64,000 nucleotides of DNA from Ectothiorhodospira shaposhnikovii (GTDB lineage: Bacteria; Pseudomonadota; Gammaproteobacteria; Ectothiorhodospirales; Ectothiorhodospiraceae): assembly GCF_022227765.1 (NCBI RefSeq), contig NZ_JAJMLZ010000004.1, positions 62,001 through 126,000 on the forward strand. Direction: 5' to 3'. The translations under genes and the position numbers were made by a program. Shown here in pieces: positions 46,201 through 53,423 of this stretch. The notes under the pieces were generated by a model that was given only the letters and a program-made list of their open reading frames with translations, was not told the DNA's origin and did not search any database. How positions within the stretch are numbered: position 1 is the stretch's first letter; every line of letters starts with the position of its first letter.

Positions 46201-49200
46201 CGACCAACAGAGACTATTGGGCCAGGGATGGCGCCGGTCGGCTCCTGCTGGTCCCGGCTGTCACCGGCGAGACGGTCACTGTGTCGTTTTGGTATCGGTA
46301 CTCCGAGGATTTTGCTTCGGTGGGAAATCGGTTCCGGATTCGACTGTTGGCGCGGGATTTTGGTGACACTGTTACCCAGCAAACCATAGATTGTGTGACT
46401 CAGACGAGCACTGTCGGTCAGTGGCACTTCAGAACTGCCACCTTCACGATCACGGCCACTGCCGTGGCGTGGATTCGTGCTGCTCTGCGGATCGACTCTT
46501 CGGCCACTGCCGGTCACATCCTCATCAGCGACCTTCGCGTTTCGCGGATGGCGTCGAAGGCTGAGCTTCAGTCTGTCCAGAGTGCCTTGGCTGACGAGAC
46601 AACGGCTCGCGTCAACGCCGTAAACACCATCAACACGAATCTGGCGAACAATTACGCCACCAAAACAGAGCTGACCAACGCTGAAACCAACATCAAGGGT
46701 TCAGCAGTCAACACCTTCAGCCAGATTCACGCTAAGTTTAACGCGACCGATACCGCCATCAACAATCGCCCCACCACTACGGCGATGAACACGGCCATCA
46801 GTGATGCGAAGGCTGACGTGTTCGGGGCGGCCGTTACCAACTTCAGCCAGATTGACGCTCGATTCACTTCGACCGATACGGCCATCAACAATCGCCCGAC
46901 CACTACGGCGATGAATACGGCCATCAACACCGCTAAGGCCGACGTGCTTGGAGCTGCCGTCACCAGCTTCAGCCAAATCAATGCCCGGTTTACCTCTACT
47001 GATACCGCCATCAACAATCGCCCCACTACCACGGCGATGAACACGGCCATAAATGACGCCAAGGCCGATGTATTTGGCGCTGCCGTCACCAGCTTCAATC
47101 AGATCAACGCCAGATTTGCTTCCACTGACACGGCCATCGGTCAGCGCGTCACGGTTGACAGTTTTAACACGGCCATCTCCAACGAGCAGAGCGCCCGTGG
47201 CACCGCGATTCAACGTCTGGCCGCGATCCGCGACACGGATAACCTGGTCCCTGATGGCAATTTCGCCATCAGCTCTCGTTTGAATGCGTTTGCCTCCTAT
47301 TGGACGACAAACGCGAATTGGGCCATGCAGGCCGATGGTGGATTTAACAATGGCCCCTGCTTGCGGATCAACTCAGGCAGCGTACATCTGCAGCCCCATG
47401 CCAGAGATGGAAATGGTGCGACACTTCTTCTCCCGGTCAACTCCGGGGAAACCTTCACGGTGTCTTTCCGGTATTTCTACTCGACCGATTTTGCCAGCGT
47501 AGGCAATCGCCTGAGTGTTCGTCTCGCCATCAGAAATGTAACAGATAGCACCACCCTACAGACCCTGACGGTAGCCACCACTGACTCCACTCGCGGGGTG
47601 TGGCTTGAGCGCACTGCGACTGTGACGGTGAATGTCTCTGGGGCTGCGGTGGCTCGGATCTATGCTCAGCTCGACTCGACAGCCACTGCCGGTCACATCC
47701 TCATCAGTGACATCCGTGTGACCAGAACCGCCTCAAGAGCGGAGCTTCAGTCGGTTCAGGATGCGCTCACGACTGAAACCCAGGCTCGTGTGAATGCTAT
47801 CAATACCATCAACACGAACCTCAACAACAACTACGCCACCAAGACGGATCTGACCAATGCCGAAACCAGCATCAAGGGTTCGGCCGTCAACACCTTCAGC
47901 CAGATCAACGCCCGATTCACTTCCACTGACACGGCCATCAACGCCAGACCCACTACCACGGCGATGAACACCGCCATAGATAGTGCAAAGGCGGACGTGT
48001 TCGGAGCGGCCGTTACCAGTTTCACTCAAATCAACGCCCGATTCACTTCCACTGACACGGCCATCAACAACCGGCCGACCACTTCGGCCGTTCAGACGAC
48101 CGTAAACAACGCCGTCGCAGCGGAGACGCAGGCCAGGAACGAGGCGCTGCGTAAGCTGGAAACCGGCATGTCGGACCTGATTCGGAGAGTGGTGTGGAAC
48201 TTCGATACTGCAGTCGAGGGGTGGACGGCTGCTGGCGGCACCCATAGCATCGTCAATGGGGCCTTGAGGATCGCGTCCAGCGGGACAGACCCTCGCTCAG
48301 TGTCTCCGGTAGTTGCCATCAACGGCGCGGCAAACCGAGTCGTTCAGGCGAAGGTCATGCGTCTGGCCGGCAGTGGGTGGGATGGATCTCTCTACTATCA
48401 CACCTCCGGACACGGTGAAACCAATAGCTTCCGCAAGGTGATCCCCAACACTACCGTGCTGAACGAGTGGTGCATCCTTGAGTGGCGCATGGATGAGCTG
48501 ACTGCAGGTGGGGATGACTGGATCAACAGCACGATCACCAGAATCCGTATCGACCTCGGCAGCACTGCGAGCGACATCTTCCTCATCGACTGGGTTGCCA
48601 TTTGCGGCAATGGCGTTGAGACGCTGGCCACTAAAACCGAACTGGCAACGACTGAATCCAACATCAAGGGTTCAGCCGTCAACACCTTCAGTCAAATTCA
48701 TGCCAAGTTCAACGCAACGGACACGGCTCTCGACGCTCGCCCCACCACTACGGCGATGAACACGGCCATCAACACGGCCAAGAGTGACGTGTTTGGAGCG
48801 GCTGTCACCAGCTTCAGCCAGATCAACACGCGGTTTCAACAGACCGATACCGCCATCGGCCAGCGCGTTACCATCGACAACTTCAATACGGCTATCTCCA
48901 ACGAGCAGAGCGCCCGTGGGACCGCCATTCAGCGTCTGGCCGCGATCCGCGATAGCGACAACCTGATTCCTGATGGTAATTTCGCTCTCAGTTCCAGGCT
49001 CAATGCGTTGGCCTCTTACTGGACGACTCACTCCACCTGGGCGGTGCAGGCTGATGGCGGGTTCAACAACGGTCCTTGCCTAAGAAGGACCTCTGATGGC
49101 GCCAACCGCGACATTTACGCCAGAGACGGAAATGGGGCGACCCTGTTGGTCCCGGTCAACTCCGGCGAAACCTACACGGTATCGTACAAGTATTTCTACT

Positions 49201-50966
49201 CGGCCGATTTCGCCACTGTGGGAAACCGCCTGAATGTGGTTCTGTTGGTCAGAAATCTTGCAGACAGCGCCACTGTTCAAACCATTACCGTCGCCACTGC
49301 CAACTCGACCCGTGGGACTTGGATCGAGCGCACTGCAACCGTGACGGTGAATGCGTCTGGCGCGGCCGTGATGCGCGTGTACAGCCGCCTCGACTCCAAC
49401 GCTACCGCCGGACACGTCCTTGTCAGTGACATCCGCGTGACCCGCATGGCGTCGAGGGCGGAATTGCAGTCGGTTCAGGATGCTCTGGCTGACGAGACAA
49501 CGGCCCGTGTCAATGCCATCAACACCATCAACACGAACCTCAACAACAACTACGCCACCAAGACTCAGGTCAGTACGCTTGAATCCACTATCAAGGGTGC
49601 AAACGCATCCTGGTTTACCGGGCTGACCTCCACGTTCAATGGGCTGCAGAACGACATCAACAGCCGGGCAACGCAGGCCAGCGTCAACACGCTGTCCACG
49701 ACCATCAGCAATGAAACCACCGCACGGGCCACGGCTATCCAGCAGCTCGCGGCCATCCGCGACTCCGACAACCTCTGCACGGATGGTAATTTCGCCCTGA
49801 CGGCAGCGAAGGGTTCCTTGGGGGATTACTGGGAATCTCAGTCTTGGGCCTCTGTGCTGGCGACTGGCGGCTACAACGGGAGTCCCGGCATCCAGATTAA
49901 CGCCGCCAGCGCAAACCGCAGCCTGACGGCCAGAAACGGCGCTGGTGGCTGGCTGAAGGTGCCCGCAGCCCCAGGCGATCAGTTCGAGGTGACATTCTGG
50001 ACGTTTTACTCGACCAACTTTGCTGCCGTTGGTAATCGTTTCCGGGTCATTCTCTACGGGCGAAACCTGGCCGATAGCGCGACCACGCAGACCCTCAGCC
50101 GGTACACCCTGACTTCCACGGTGGGCGTGTGGCAGAAGCACACTGGCATCCTGACGGTGACTGGAGCTAACACGGCATGGATTCGGATCGCCTTGTACCT
50201 CGACTCCACGGCCACCGCCGGGCACGTCATCGTCAGCGACCTGAAGGTGACGCGGGGCGTCACTCAGGAGTCTTTCCTTGAAACCAAGTCCATCGCTGAC
50301 AGTATGTTCTCGCAGTGGGGCGTCAAGACCCAAGTGGGGCAACTGGTTGGCGGCGTGGGTCTTCTGAATGATGGTTCGAGCACAAAGTTTTACGTCCAGG
50401 CCGACAGGTTTGCTATCTACAGCTCCACCTTGCCGACCGACAAGAATCAGCTCGTTCCATTCTTGGTCGAAAATAACCGCGTCTACATCAAGCAGGCGAC
50501 CATCAAGGATGGCGATATTACAACGGCGAAGATTCAAAACCTCTCCGTTGATACCATCAAAATCAAAGATGGAGCCATCAGCGTAAATAGAGCATGGTAT
50601 GAGGTGTTCTCTACGCCTTATCCTTATCCGACCAATGAAATGCTACTTGTGACGGTCAATGTTCCGGCCGTTAGTGTTCCAACTGTATTGGTTGCACTTG
50701 GATCTGTTTATATTCAGGGATCTCATACATCCTCAACTGAGGTTCATTTGAGAATTACATTTCAAAGAGCCAACAGTTCAAATGAAACCAGTTATGGGTG
50801 GTACGTTAGAAATGGGCTTTTTTATGATTTCACTGCTTCTCAACAAGTAGTTTCTGGAGTTGATTATATTGTCAGGCTTTATGCTAGGACGACTAATTTG
50901 AACACTTTTGATGGCCATCGTGGAGTAACAAGAGCACACTTGGCCGTACTTGGATCAATGAAATGA
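40254..50966 (+). CDS. Giant tail-tip/host-specificity protein (I-J type), 3570 aa
   Basis: Start at 40254 (ATG, overlapping gpK-like by 11 bases). Residues 1-150 resemble lambda I, with a hydrophobic stretch near 95-145. Residues about 150-1100 are the J-like tail hub and fibronectin-like modules. From about 1100 to 3350 come tandem repeats: coiled-coil 39-residue units such as FSQINARFTSTDTAINNRPT and five similar beta-sandwich domains (starts near residues 1545, 1930, 2325, 2900, 3170), plus one of a different type near 2645. The last about 125 residues are AT-rich and probably receptor-binding. Confidence 0.93.
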   Translation: MSAEILLANPVFINRIRLMNPFDPSDRVIESLPWSYGKTIRDYLPEDSGNAVVSVSGRIVPESEFDVAIDADQTIVICQVPHGGGDGGKNVLRIAALIAIAVFAPAAGGWAAGAMGASTTGLVAGAMQVGFIIGGSMLVNAVLPPPEDSLKGSDKSKPTYGMDGPKNSSTEGVAVPICYGTTRMGGNLIARHVENIGKNQYLYMLLNAGEGPVASLTDIEINDQPLYLPGTSEKTFVDVDVVMKPCGSVDSMDDEEYQKLYTWFGQVIDPVNRGVRLSNSYTLHTTGAPVDALRLDFVLPGGLFHVNKKGKTKEHSVTIEAEYRLNGTSTWVKFPNHSIVDGHNRIFKVFKSSLLGDRIKTTVETTTTQPSNTTIQGTKILNSKGMVIGFVERVNRYGTSTKVTLKKTSAYRFSIASDKLPRGVYHIRVRRSSAESTDTKTVDRVDLVDVNEIQHSKVGYLNTALVGIRIRANDQLSSLPSVTYINHGKIIRVYDTTAGQWTLEASNNPAWITLDAMTNEIYGGGLSDDRFNLDNWIEWAEHCRANDLTFDGLIDGQSNLWDALQPVFRAGHARLLRTGTRYSVAIERAADPVMSFNVANIIEGSFQVSWLPMSDRANEIEATFADKEKGYQPTTIKLYDKAALQMGLPPRTSKINLPGIVETDKAVREAQLQLNMNRYIRQSVTFDALVEAIGCHIGDVILVQHDMPQWGYGGRLEAGSTNTSLKLDRPVRMLSGRSYKALVAFDALKVHTGTVHSVSSTLVRVSGFDGTKRVRRLKINGKEHEIIRVVSGSVDGVVIASTAGINPGQTCELWDTDALVERNVIFAAGETDQINLVTPLPEAPARLTKWLFGETERISKPFRVTAIAGSSDYVRTIEATEYSASVYDMSGIIHPIINYSDLVAGIGHVQNLTLAEEIEFAGDQPISTISVGWMESESGAYAGANVYASINDSAMEMVESVRGARTSFRLGGLDIGDKVRVRVVAVDTVGAAANFATAPTREITVTGKTQASEDMMLNDFQAEGGVLAATLTWVEPEGLDFARVEVWRNTTNNQSTAVMVSYAVGGRFQDLLYQPGTYWYWARPVDTSKNYGPWVGPASATVTSIASSTEEILEKLTGEIRKDHLFTELAKEIELISGNGEGSVNQRILEEAQARIEEAEQLATEIGAVASAIAAEATERVGQVSALAGEIGTVASAINAEAQARIAQGNALAGEIGTVASAINAEAQARIAQGNALVGELESVSSSLASEVQARVEQGNALADSIVAESEARMVAIGAAKDALQAEIDGLMATVSDLQGVSEYDPDGGYEKDALVKYQGALYKARQNLAAPVPLPTNGTFWAKVGDYASLGEAVAAHAAQLSSHGTRITTAEGNITSQGQSISTLQSTINNPTTGLASKASITALNNAITTEQNARASAVNSINTNLANNYATKTDLTTAESNIKGASVDSFSQIKTRFDGVDTAIGQRATTTAMNTAISTAKSDVFGAEVTSFSKINTRFQQTDTAIGQRVTIENFNSAISTEQSARGTAIQRLAAIRDTDNLIPDGNFSISSRLNAFSSYWSTSSAWLTQSEGGASNGPCLRINSGSANRDVYVRDGNAATLLLPVNSGETFTVSFKYLYSSDFASIGNRLSLLLLVRNADDSATLQTLTVSTTVSTLNSWLERTHTVVASASGAAFLRVFIRLNSSATAGHVLVSDVKLTKMASRAELQSVQDALTSETQARVDAINTINANLNDNYATKTDLTTAETNIKGSAVNTFSQINARFTSTDTAINNRPTTSAMNTAISDAKADVFGAEVTNFSKINAKFSATDTALNARPTTTAMNTAIDSAKADVFGAAVSSFSQINTRFTSTDTAINNRPTTTAMNTAINTAKSDVFGASVDSFSQIKTRFDGVDGAIGTRATIDQLNTAISNEQSARVTAIQNLAAARDVENLVPDGSFALSARAGAVDSYWVPHSTLLVQSDGGYAGAPCARVNSSTTNRDYWARDGAGRLLLVPAVTGETVTVSFWYRYSEDFASVGNRFRIRLLARDFGDTVTQQTIDCVTQTSTVGQWHFRTATFTITATAVAWIRAALRIDSSATAGHILISDLRVSRMASKAELQSVQSALADETTARVNAVNTINTNLANNYATKTELTNAETNIKGSAVNTFSQIHAKFNATDTAINNRPTTTAMNTAISDAKADVFGAAVTNFSQIDARFTSTDTAINNRPTTTAMNTAINTAKADVLGAAVTSFSQINARFTSTDTAINNRPTTTAMNTAINDAKADVFGAAVTSFNQINARFASTDTAIGQRVTVDSFNTAISNEQSARGTAIQRLAAIRDTDNLVPDGNFAISSRLNAFASYWTTNANWAMQADGGFNNGPCLRINSGSVHLQPHARDGNGATLLLPVNSGETFTVSFRYFYSTDFASVGNRLSVRLAIRNVTDSTTLQTLTVATTDSTRGVWLERTATVTVNVSGAAVARIYAQLDSTATAGHILISDIRVTRTASRAELQSVQDALTTETQARVNAINTINTNLNNNYATKTDLTNAETSIKGSAVNTFSQINARFTSTDTAINARPTTTAMNTAIDSAKADVFGAAVTSFTQINARFTSTDTAINNRPTTSAVQTTVNNAVAAETQARNEALRKLETGMSDLIRRVVWNFDTAVEGWTAAGGTHSIVNGALRIASSGTDPRSVSPVVAINGAANRVVQAKVMRLAGSGWDGSLYYHTSGHGETNSFRKVIPNTTVLNEWCILEWRMDELTAGGDDWINSTITRIRIDLGSTASDIFLIDWVAICGNGVETLATKTELATTESNIKGSAVNTFSQIHAKFNATDTALDARPTTTAMNTAINTAKSDVFGAAVTSFSQINTRFQQTDTAIGQRVTIDNFNTAISNEQSARGTAIQRLAAIRDSDNLIPDGNFALSSRLNALASYWTTHSTWAVQADGGFNNGPCLRRTSDGANRDIYARDGNGATLLVPVNSGETYTVSYKYFYSADFATVGNRLNVVLLVRNLADSATVQTITVATANSTRGTWIERTATVTVNASGAAVMRVYSRLDSNATAGHVLVSDIRVTRMASRAELQSVQDALADETTARVNAINTINTNLNNNYATKTQVSTLESTIKGANASWFTGLTSTFNGLQNDINSRATQASVNTLSTTISNETTARATAIQQLAAIRDSDNLCTDGNFALTAAKGSLGDYWESQSWASVLATGGYNGSPGIQINAASANRSLTARNGAGGWLKVPAAPGDQFEVTFWTFYSTNFAAVGNRFRVILYGRNLADSATTQTLSRYTLTSTVGVWQKHTGILTVTGANTAWIRIALYLDSTATAGHVIVSDLKVTRGVTQESFLETKSIADSMFSQWGVKTQVGQLVGGVGLLNDGSSTKFYVQADRFAIYSSTLPTDKNQLVPFLVENNRVYIKQATIKDGDITTAKIQNLSVDTIKIKDGAISVNRAWYEVFSTPYPYPTNEMLLVTVNVPAVSVPTVLVALGSVYIQGSHTSSTEVHLRITFQRANSSNETSYGWYVRNGLFYDFTASQQVVSGVDYIVRLYARTTNLNTFDGHRGVTRAHLAVLGSMK
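43809..43958 (+). repeat. 75-bp tandem duplication inside the J-like gene
   Basis: Two identical 75-bp units (43809-43883 and 43884-43958), each encoding 25 residues around EIGTVASAINAEAQARIAQG. In frame. Confidence 0.95.
44550..49700 (+). repeat. 39-codon coiled-coil repeats and beta-sandwich repeats in the J-like gene
   Basis: At least 14 copies of a unit about 117 bp long (pattern FSQIN-x-RF-x-x-TDTAI, then TTAMNTAI-x-x-AK-x-DVFGA), interleaved with five copies of an about 165-residue domain that begins with DNL(I/V)PDGNF and ends TAGH(V/I)L(V/I)SD(I/V). DNA identity between copies is high enough to permit recombination. Confidence 0.85.
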
Positions 50967-51373
50967 ATTTCATCGTTTACGAAAAAGACACTGGCAGAAT
51001 TACCAGCATTGTTTCTGGGGTATGTGTTTCTGCTAGTGAGATGGAAAAAAATATCTCTCATTATCAAAATAGAAAATTTATTGCTGGAGAGGCGGACCCT
51101 GAAAGGCAATATATTTGCGTCAAAACGCTGGATATTTTGAATAGAGAGGAAATGCCATTTTATTTTGATGGAACGAGGATGGTGGTTCCCTCAAATACCC
51201 GCTTTTTTCTTTACGGCGCCACAGAAGTATCGGGGGTTACGGATGCAAGTGGAGTTCTTGAATTTCAGTTTGAAGAGCCTGGCTCTTACTTTCTTGATTT
51301 GTTCTGTTTTCCTTTTTTAAGTAAAAAGGTTGAAATCCATGTTGATTCGAGTCTCCAAGTTTCATTCGTCTGA
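50963..51373 (+). CDS. Hypothetical tail-associated protein, 136 aa
   Basis: ATGA overlap with the J-like gene. AT-rich like the last part of that gene. Beta-rich sequence (MNFIVYEKDTGRITSIVSGV, then VSGVTDASGVLEFQFEEPGS) resembling small fibre-tip or accessory adhesion proteins. Function unknown; likely exchanged together with the J C-terminus. Confidence 0.65.
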   Translation: MNFIVYEKDTGRITSIVSGVCVSASEMEKNISHYQNRKFIAGEADPERQYICVKTLDILNREEMPFYFDGTRMVVPSNTRFFLYGATEVSGVTDASGVLEFQFEEPGSYFLDLFCFPFLSKKVEIHVDSSLQVSFV

Positions 51374-51740
51374 CGAGGCAATTCTTTTTGCCATTGAAAA
51401 AATCGACGCCGCTGCAGAACAGGCCCGCCTCAAGTACCTCACTCCCGGCTCCGGACAAGCCATGGAGTACGAAGAGGCGCATCGTCAGGCTCTGGAGTTC
51501 ATATCCAATCCAAGAAGCGGCCACTATCCCATGCTGGAGGCAGACGTGGAGGCCGGCCTTTGTGAAACCGTCGAGCAGGCCGCATCCACCGTCATCGCCA
51601 TGCGGCAACAGTGGGAGCAGGTGGGTCAGGCCATTCGGCGCATCCGACTGGAAGCCAAGCGGCGCATCCGAGAATCCGGCGATCCCGCCGAGATCGCCAG
51701 AATCAGAGAAGAGGCGGTGAGTCTTTTGAGCGGCCTTTAA
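51339..51740 (+). CDS. Phage tail-region helical protein, 133 aa
   Basis: Start at 51339 (MLIRVSKFHSSDEAILFAIE). Mostly alpha-helical: VEAGLCETVEQAASTVIAMR and QAIRRIRLEAKRRIRESGDP. Similar helical proteins follow tail tips in several siphoviruses, but no function is known. Overlaps the previous gene by 35 bases. Confidence 0.65.
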   Translation: MLIRVSKFHSSDEAILFAIEKIDAAAEQARLKYLTPGSGQAMEYEEAHRQALEFISNPRSGHYPMLEADVEAGLCETVEQAASTVIAMRQQWEQVGQAIRRIRLEAKRRIRESGDPAEIARIREEAVSLLSGL

Positions 51741-51743
51741 GGT

Positions 51744-51759
51744 AAGTAACCACTGACTG
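51744..51759. promoter_or_regulatory. Dyad operator, 1 mismatch
   Basis: AAGTAACCACTGACTG, first site ahead of the lysis cluster. Confidence 0.7.
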
Positions 51760-51821
51760 TACAAAAGGCTTTGTTTGCCATATCCTTTTGAAAAATTTTC
51801 CATCAAGCGAGCGGTGGAGCA

Positions 51822-52193
51822 GTGGAATCCCAACACAACGCGAGCATCAGCTTTGGTATGGCAAAAGAAATCGCTGAGGCTGTCGCCCTCTCTGCGGCCA
51901 CGAAGGTGGCCCAGGAGCTTCGGCACGAAATGCAGATGGAAAACAAGAAGCTCAGGGATGAGCTTCTTGAAGGTGTGCGTAACGAAATCAAGCTGTACCA
52001 CGGCGACATGACGCCTACCGAGCACGCCATTCAACACGCCCGGATCAATCGCTTCCTCTCATGGATGGATCGCACATCGCAAAACGTCTGGGCACAAGTC
52101 CTGAAGACTATCGTATCCGCCATGCTGTTTTTGTTCTTGCTTGGTTACTTCCTCTGGAACCAGGGCATTGGCGATAAGGTTCTGGGAGGCTGA
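51822..52193 (+). CDS. Membrane-anchored protein, 123 aa; lysis-cluster
   Basis: GTG start with GGAG upstream. Helical charged N-terminus (MAKEIAEAVALSAATKVAQE) and one C-terminal membrane segment (IVSAMLFLFLLGYFLWNQGI). Directly ahead of the M15 lysin and holin, so probably a lysis-related membrane protein, but its exact role is open. Confidence 0.65.
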   Translation: MESQHNASISFGMAKEIAEAVALSAATKVAQELRHEMQMENKKLRDELLEGVRNEIKLYHGDMTPTEHAIQHARINRFLSWMDRTSQNVWAQVLKTIVSAMLFLFLLGYFLWNQGIGDKVLGG

Positions 52194-52196
52194 GAA

Positions 52197-52598
52197 ATGT
52201 TGGTCCACGCTGGAAAAACACTGTTTACCGAGGACGAGTTGAGGTGCAAAGGTAGTGGTCTTCTGATCCTGGCGCCGGGATTTGACCTTGAGCTTTTGAA
52301 GTTGCGTGTCGCCTTTGACATGCCAATGTCTGTCAATTCGTGTTGCCGCTCGGAATCCCATAATCGCGCTGTCGGGGGGCACCCAAGAAGCCTTCATGTT
52401 TGTGATAAGCCTTACTGGCCCACTGGCGGCTGCTGCTCCATCGACGTTGGCACCCGTCACCGGGGCGAGGGCTACAGGCAAAAGCTGATCAAGCTGGCCG
52501 AAAGTCTGAACTGGAGCGTAGGGATTCATCCCCACTTCATTCACCTGGACCGCCGGGTGGACTACACCTCAAGGCCAAGAGCCACTTTCCCGTACTGA
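52197..52598 (+). CDS. Endolysin, M15-type peptidase, 133 aa
   Basis: Zinc peptidase that would cut peptidoglycan peptides. The M15 signature residues are visible: SHNRAVGGHPRSLHV (His), SIDVGT (Asp) and WSVGIHPHFIHLDRR (His). Compact single-domain length. Three bases after the previous gene and followed by the holin. Confidence 0.88.
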   Translation: MLVHAGKTLFTEDELRCKGSGLLILAPGFDLELLKLRVAFDMPMSVNSCCRSESHNRAVGGHPRSLHVCDKPYWPTGGCCSIDVGTRHRGEGYRQKLIKLAESLNWSVGIHPHFIHLDRRVDYTSRPRATFPY

Positions 52599-52599
52599 C

Positions 52600-52830
52600 A
52601 TGCCATCGCTCATCATTCGCACGCATCAGGTTCTCACCACGATCTTCGTCATCTGGATGCTGGTCGTGACCACGGCCATTCTCTACAAGACCTTTTGGCA
52701 GCCGGTTGAGATCCCAAGTTCGACCGTCGCAGCTCTGACCGCTGTGTTAGGGCTGCCGACGATTGCGGTAGGACTTTGGAAGGCCCGTTGGGACTGGCTG
52801 ATGGCCACCAGGAAGCCTCGCCATGATTAA
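52600..52830 (+). CDS. Holin-like membrane protein, 76 aa
   Basis: Two hydrophobic segments (TTIFVIWMLVVTTAILYKTF and VAALTAVLGLPTIAVGLWKA) with a charged C-terminus (RWDWLMATRKPRHD), one base after the lysin. Size and topology fit a class II holin. Confidence 0.75.
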   Translation: MPSLIIRTHQVLTTIFVIWMLVVTTAILYKTFWQPVEIPSSTVAALTAVLGLPTIAVGLWKARWDWLMATRKPRHD

Positions 52831-53356
52831 GCTCGCGTCCCTCAAAAGCATGGCCCTGGTGGCGATTCTGACGGCCTCTGCTGGCTTTGGCGCCGGATTC
52901 TACATCAAGGGTGAGATTGAGGCTGCGGCCCGTCTGGCAGGCGTTGAGGCGGCTTTGCGAGCGCAGAAGGAGGCCGTGCGGCTGGTCCGCGAGCAAGCCG
53001 AGGCGCAGAGACAGATTGATCAGGCCGCCATGCAAAAGCTGATGCGCCAGGCCAACGAGTTCCGCGCCATTGAGCGCACCGTTCCGGAGGTTGTGATTCG
53101 CCATGTCCCCGCTGAAGACCACGATACTGACTGCCGCCTGCCTGTGGCTGTTGTCAGGATGCTCAACGATGCCCGGCGTGGCCATCGAGCAGAACTGCCC
53201 ACAGCCACCCTCGATACTGACGGAGAGGCCGGCGCCACTTCCGCTCTTGCCAGAAGAGCCGAGGTCGAGGCCCACGCCGACTGCGCACTGAAATACAACG
53301 CTCTGGCAGGGAAGTACAACGCCCTGATCGACTGGCTGCAGGATACGAGAAACTGA
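52823..53356 (+). CDS. Rz: Inner-membrane spanin (Rz-like), 177 aa
   Basis: N-terminal membrane anchor (MALVAILTASAGFGAGFYIK), followed by a long periplasmic coiled coil (RLAGVEAALRAQKEAVRLVR). Overlaps the holin gene by 8 bases. Together with the nested Rz1 it would link inner and outer membranes and fuse them in the last lysis step. Confidence 0.88.
   Translation: MIKLASLKSMALVAILTASAGFGAGFYIKGEIEAAARLAGVEAALRAQKEAVRLVREQAEAQRQIDQAAMQKLMRQANEFRAIERTVPEVVIRHVPAEDHDTDCRLPVAVVRMLNDARRGHRAELPTATLDTDGEAGATSALARRAEVEAHADCALKYNALAGKYNALIDWLQDTRN
53103..53291 (+). CDS. Rz1: Outer-membrane spanin lipoprotein (Rz1-like), 62 aa, nested in Rz
   Basis: Fully nested in the +1-related frame of Rz. The signal peptide and lipobox LLSGC give a lipidated Cys at residue 20, followed by a short Pro-rich periplasmic part (PPSILTERPAPLPLLPEEPR). 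This is the classic embedded Rz/Rz1 arrangement of Gram-negative phages. Confidence 0.9.
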   Translation: MSPLKTTILTAACLWLLSGCSTMPGVAIEQNCPQPPSILTERPAPLPLLPEEPRSRPTPTAH

Positions 53357-53397
53357 ATGTGCAATATGTTTTCAGGCTATCAAAACGCCATTAAAAT

Positions 53398-53413
53398 AAG
53401 TAATCAATGACTG
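53398..53413. promoter_or_regulatory. Dyad operator, 1 mismatch
   Basis: AAGTAATCAATGACTG, 11 bases ahead of the tail-fibre start at 53424. Confidence 0.7.
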
Positions 53414-53423
53414 AGGTTTTCGG

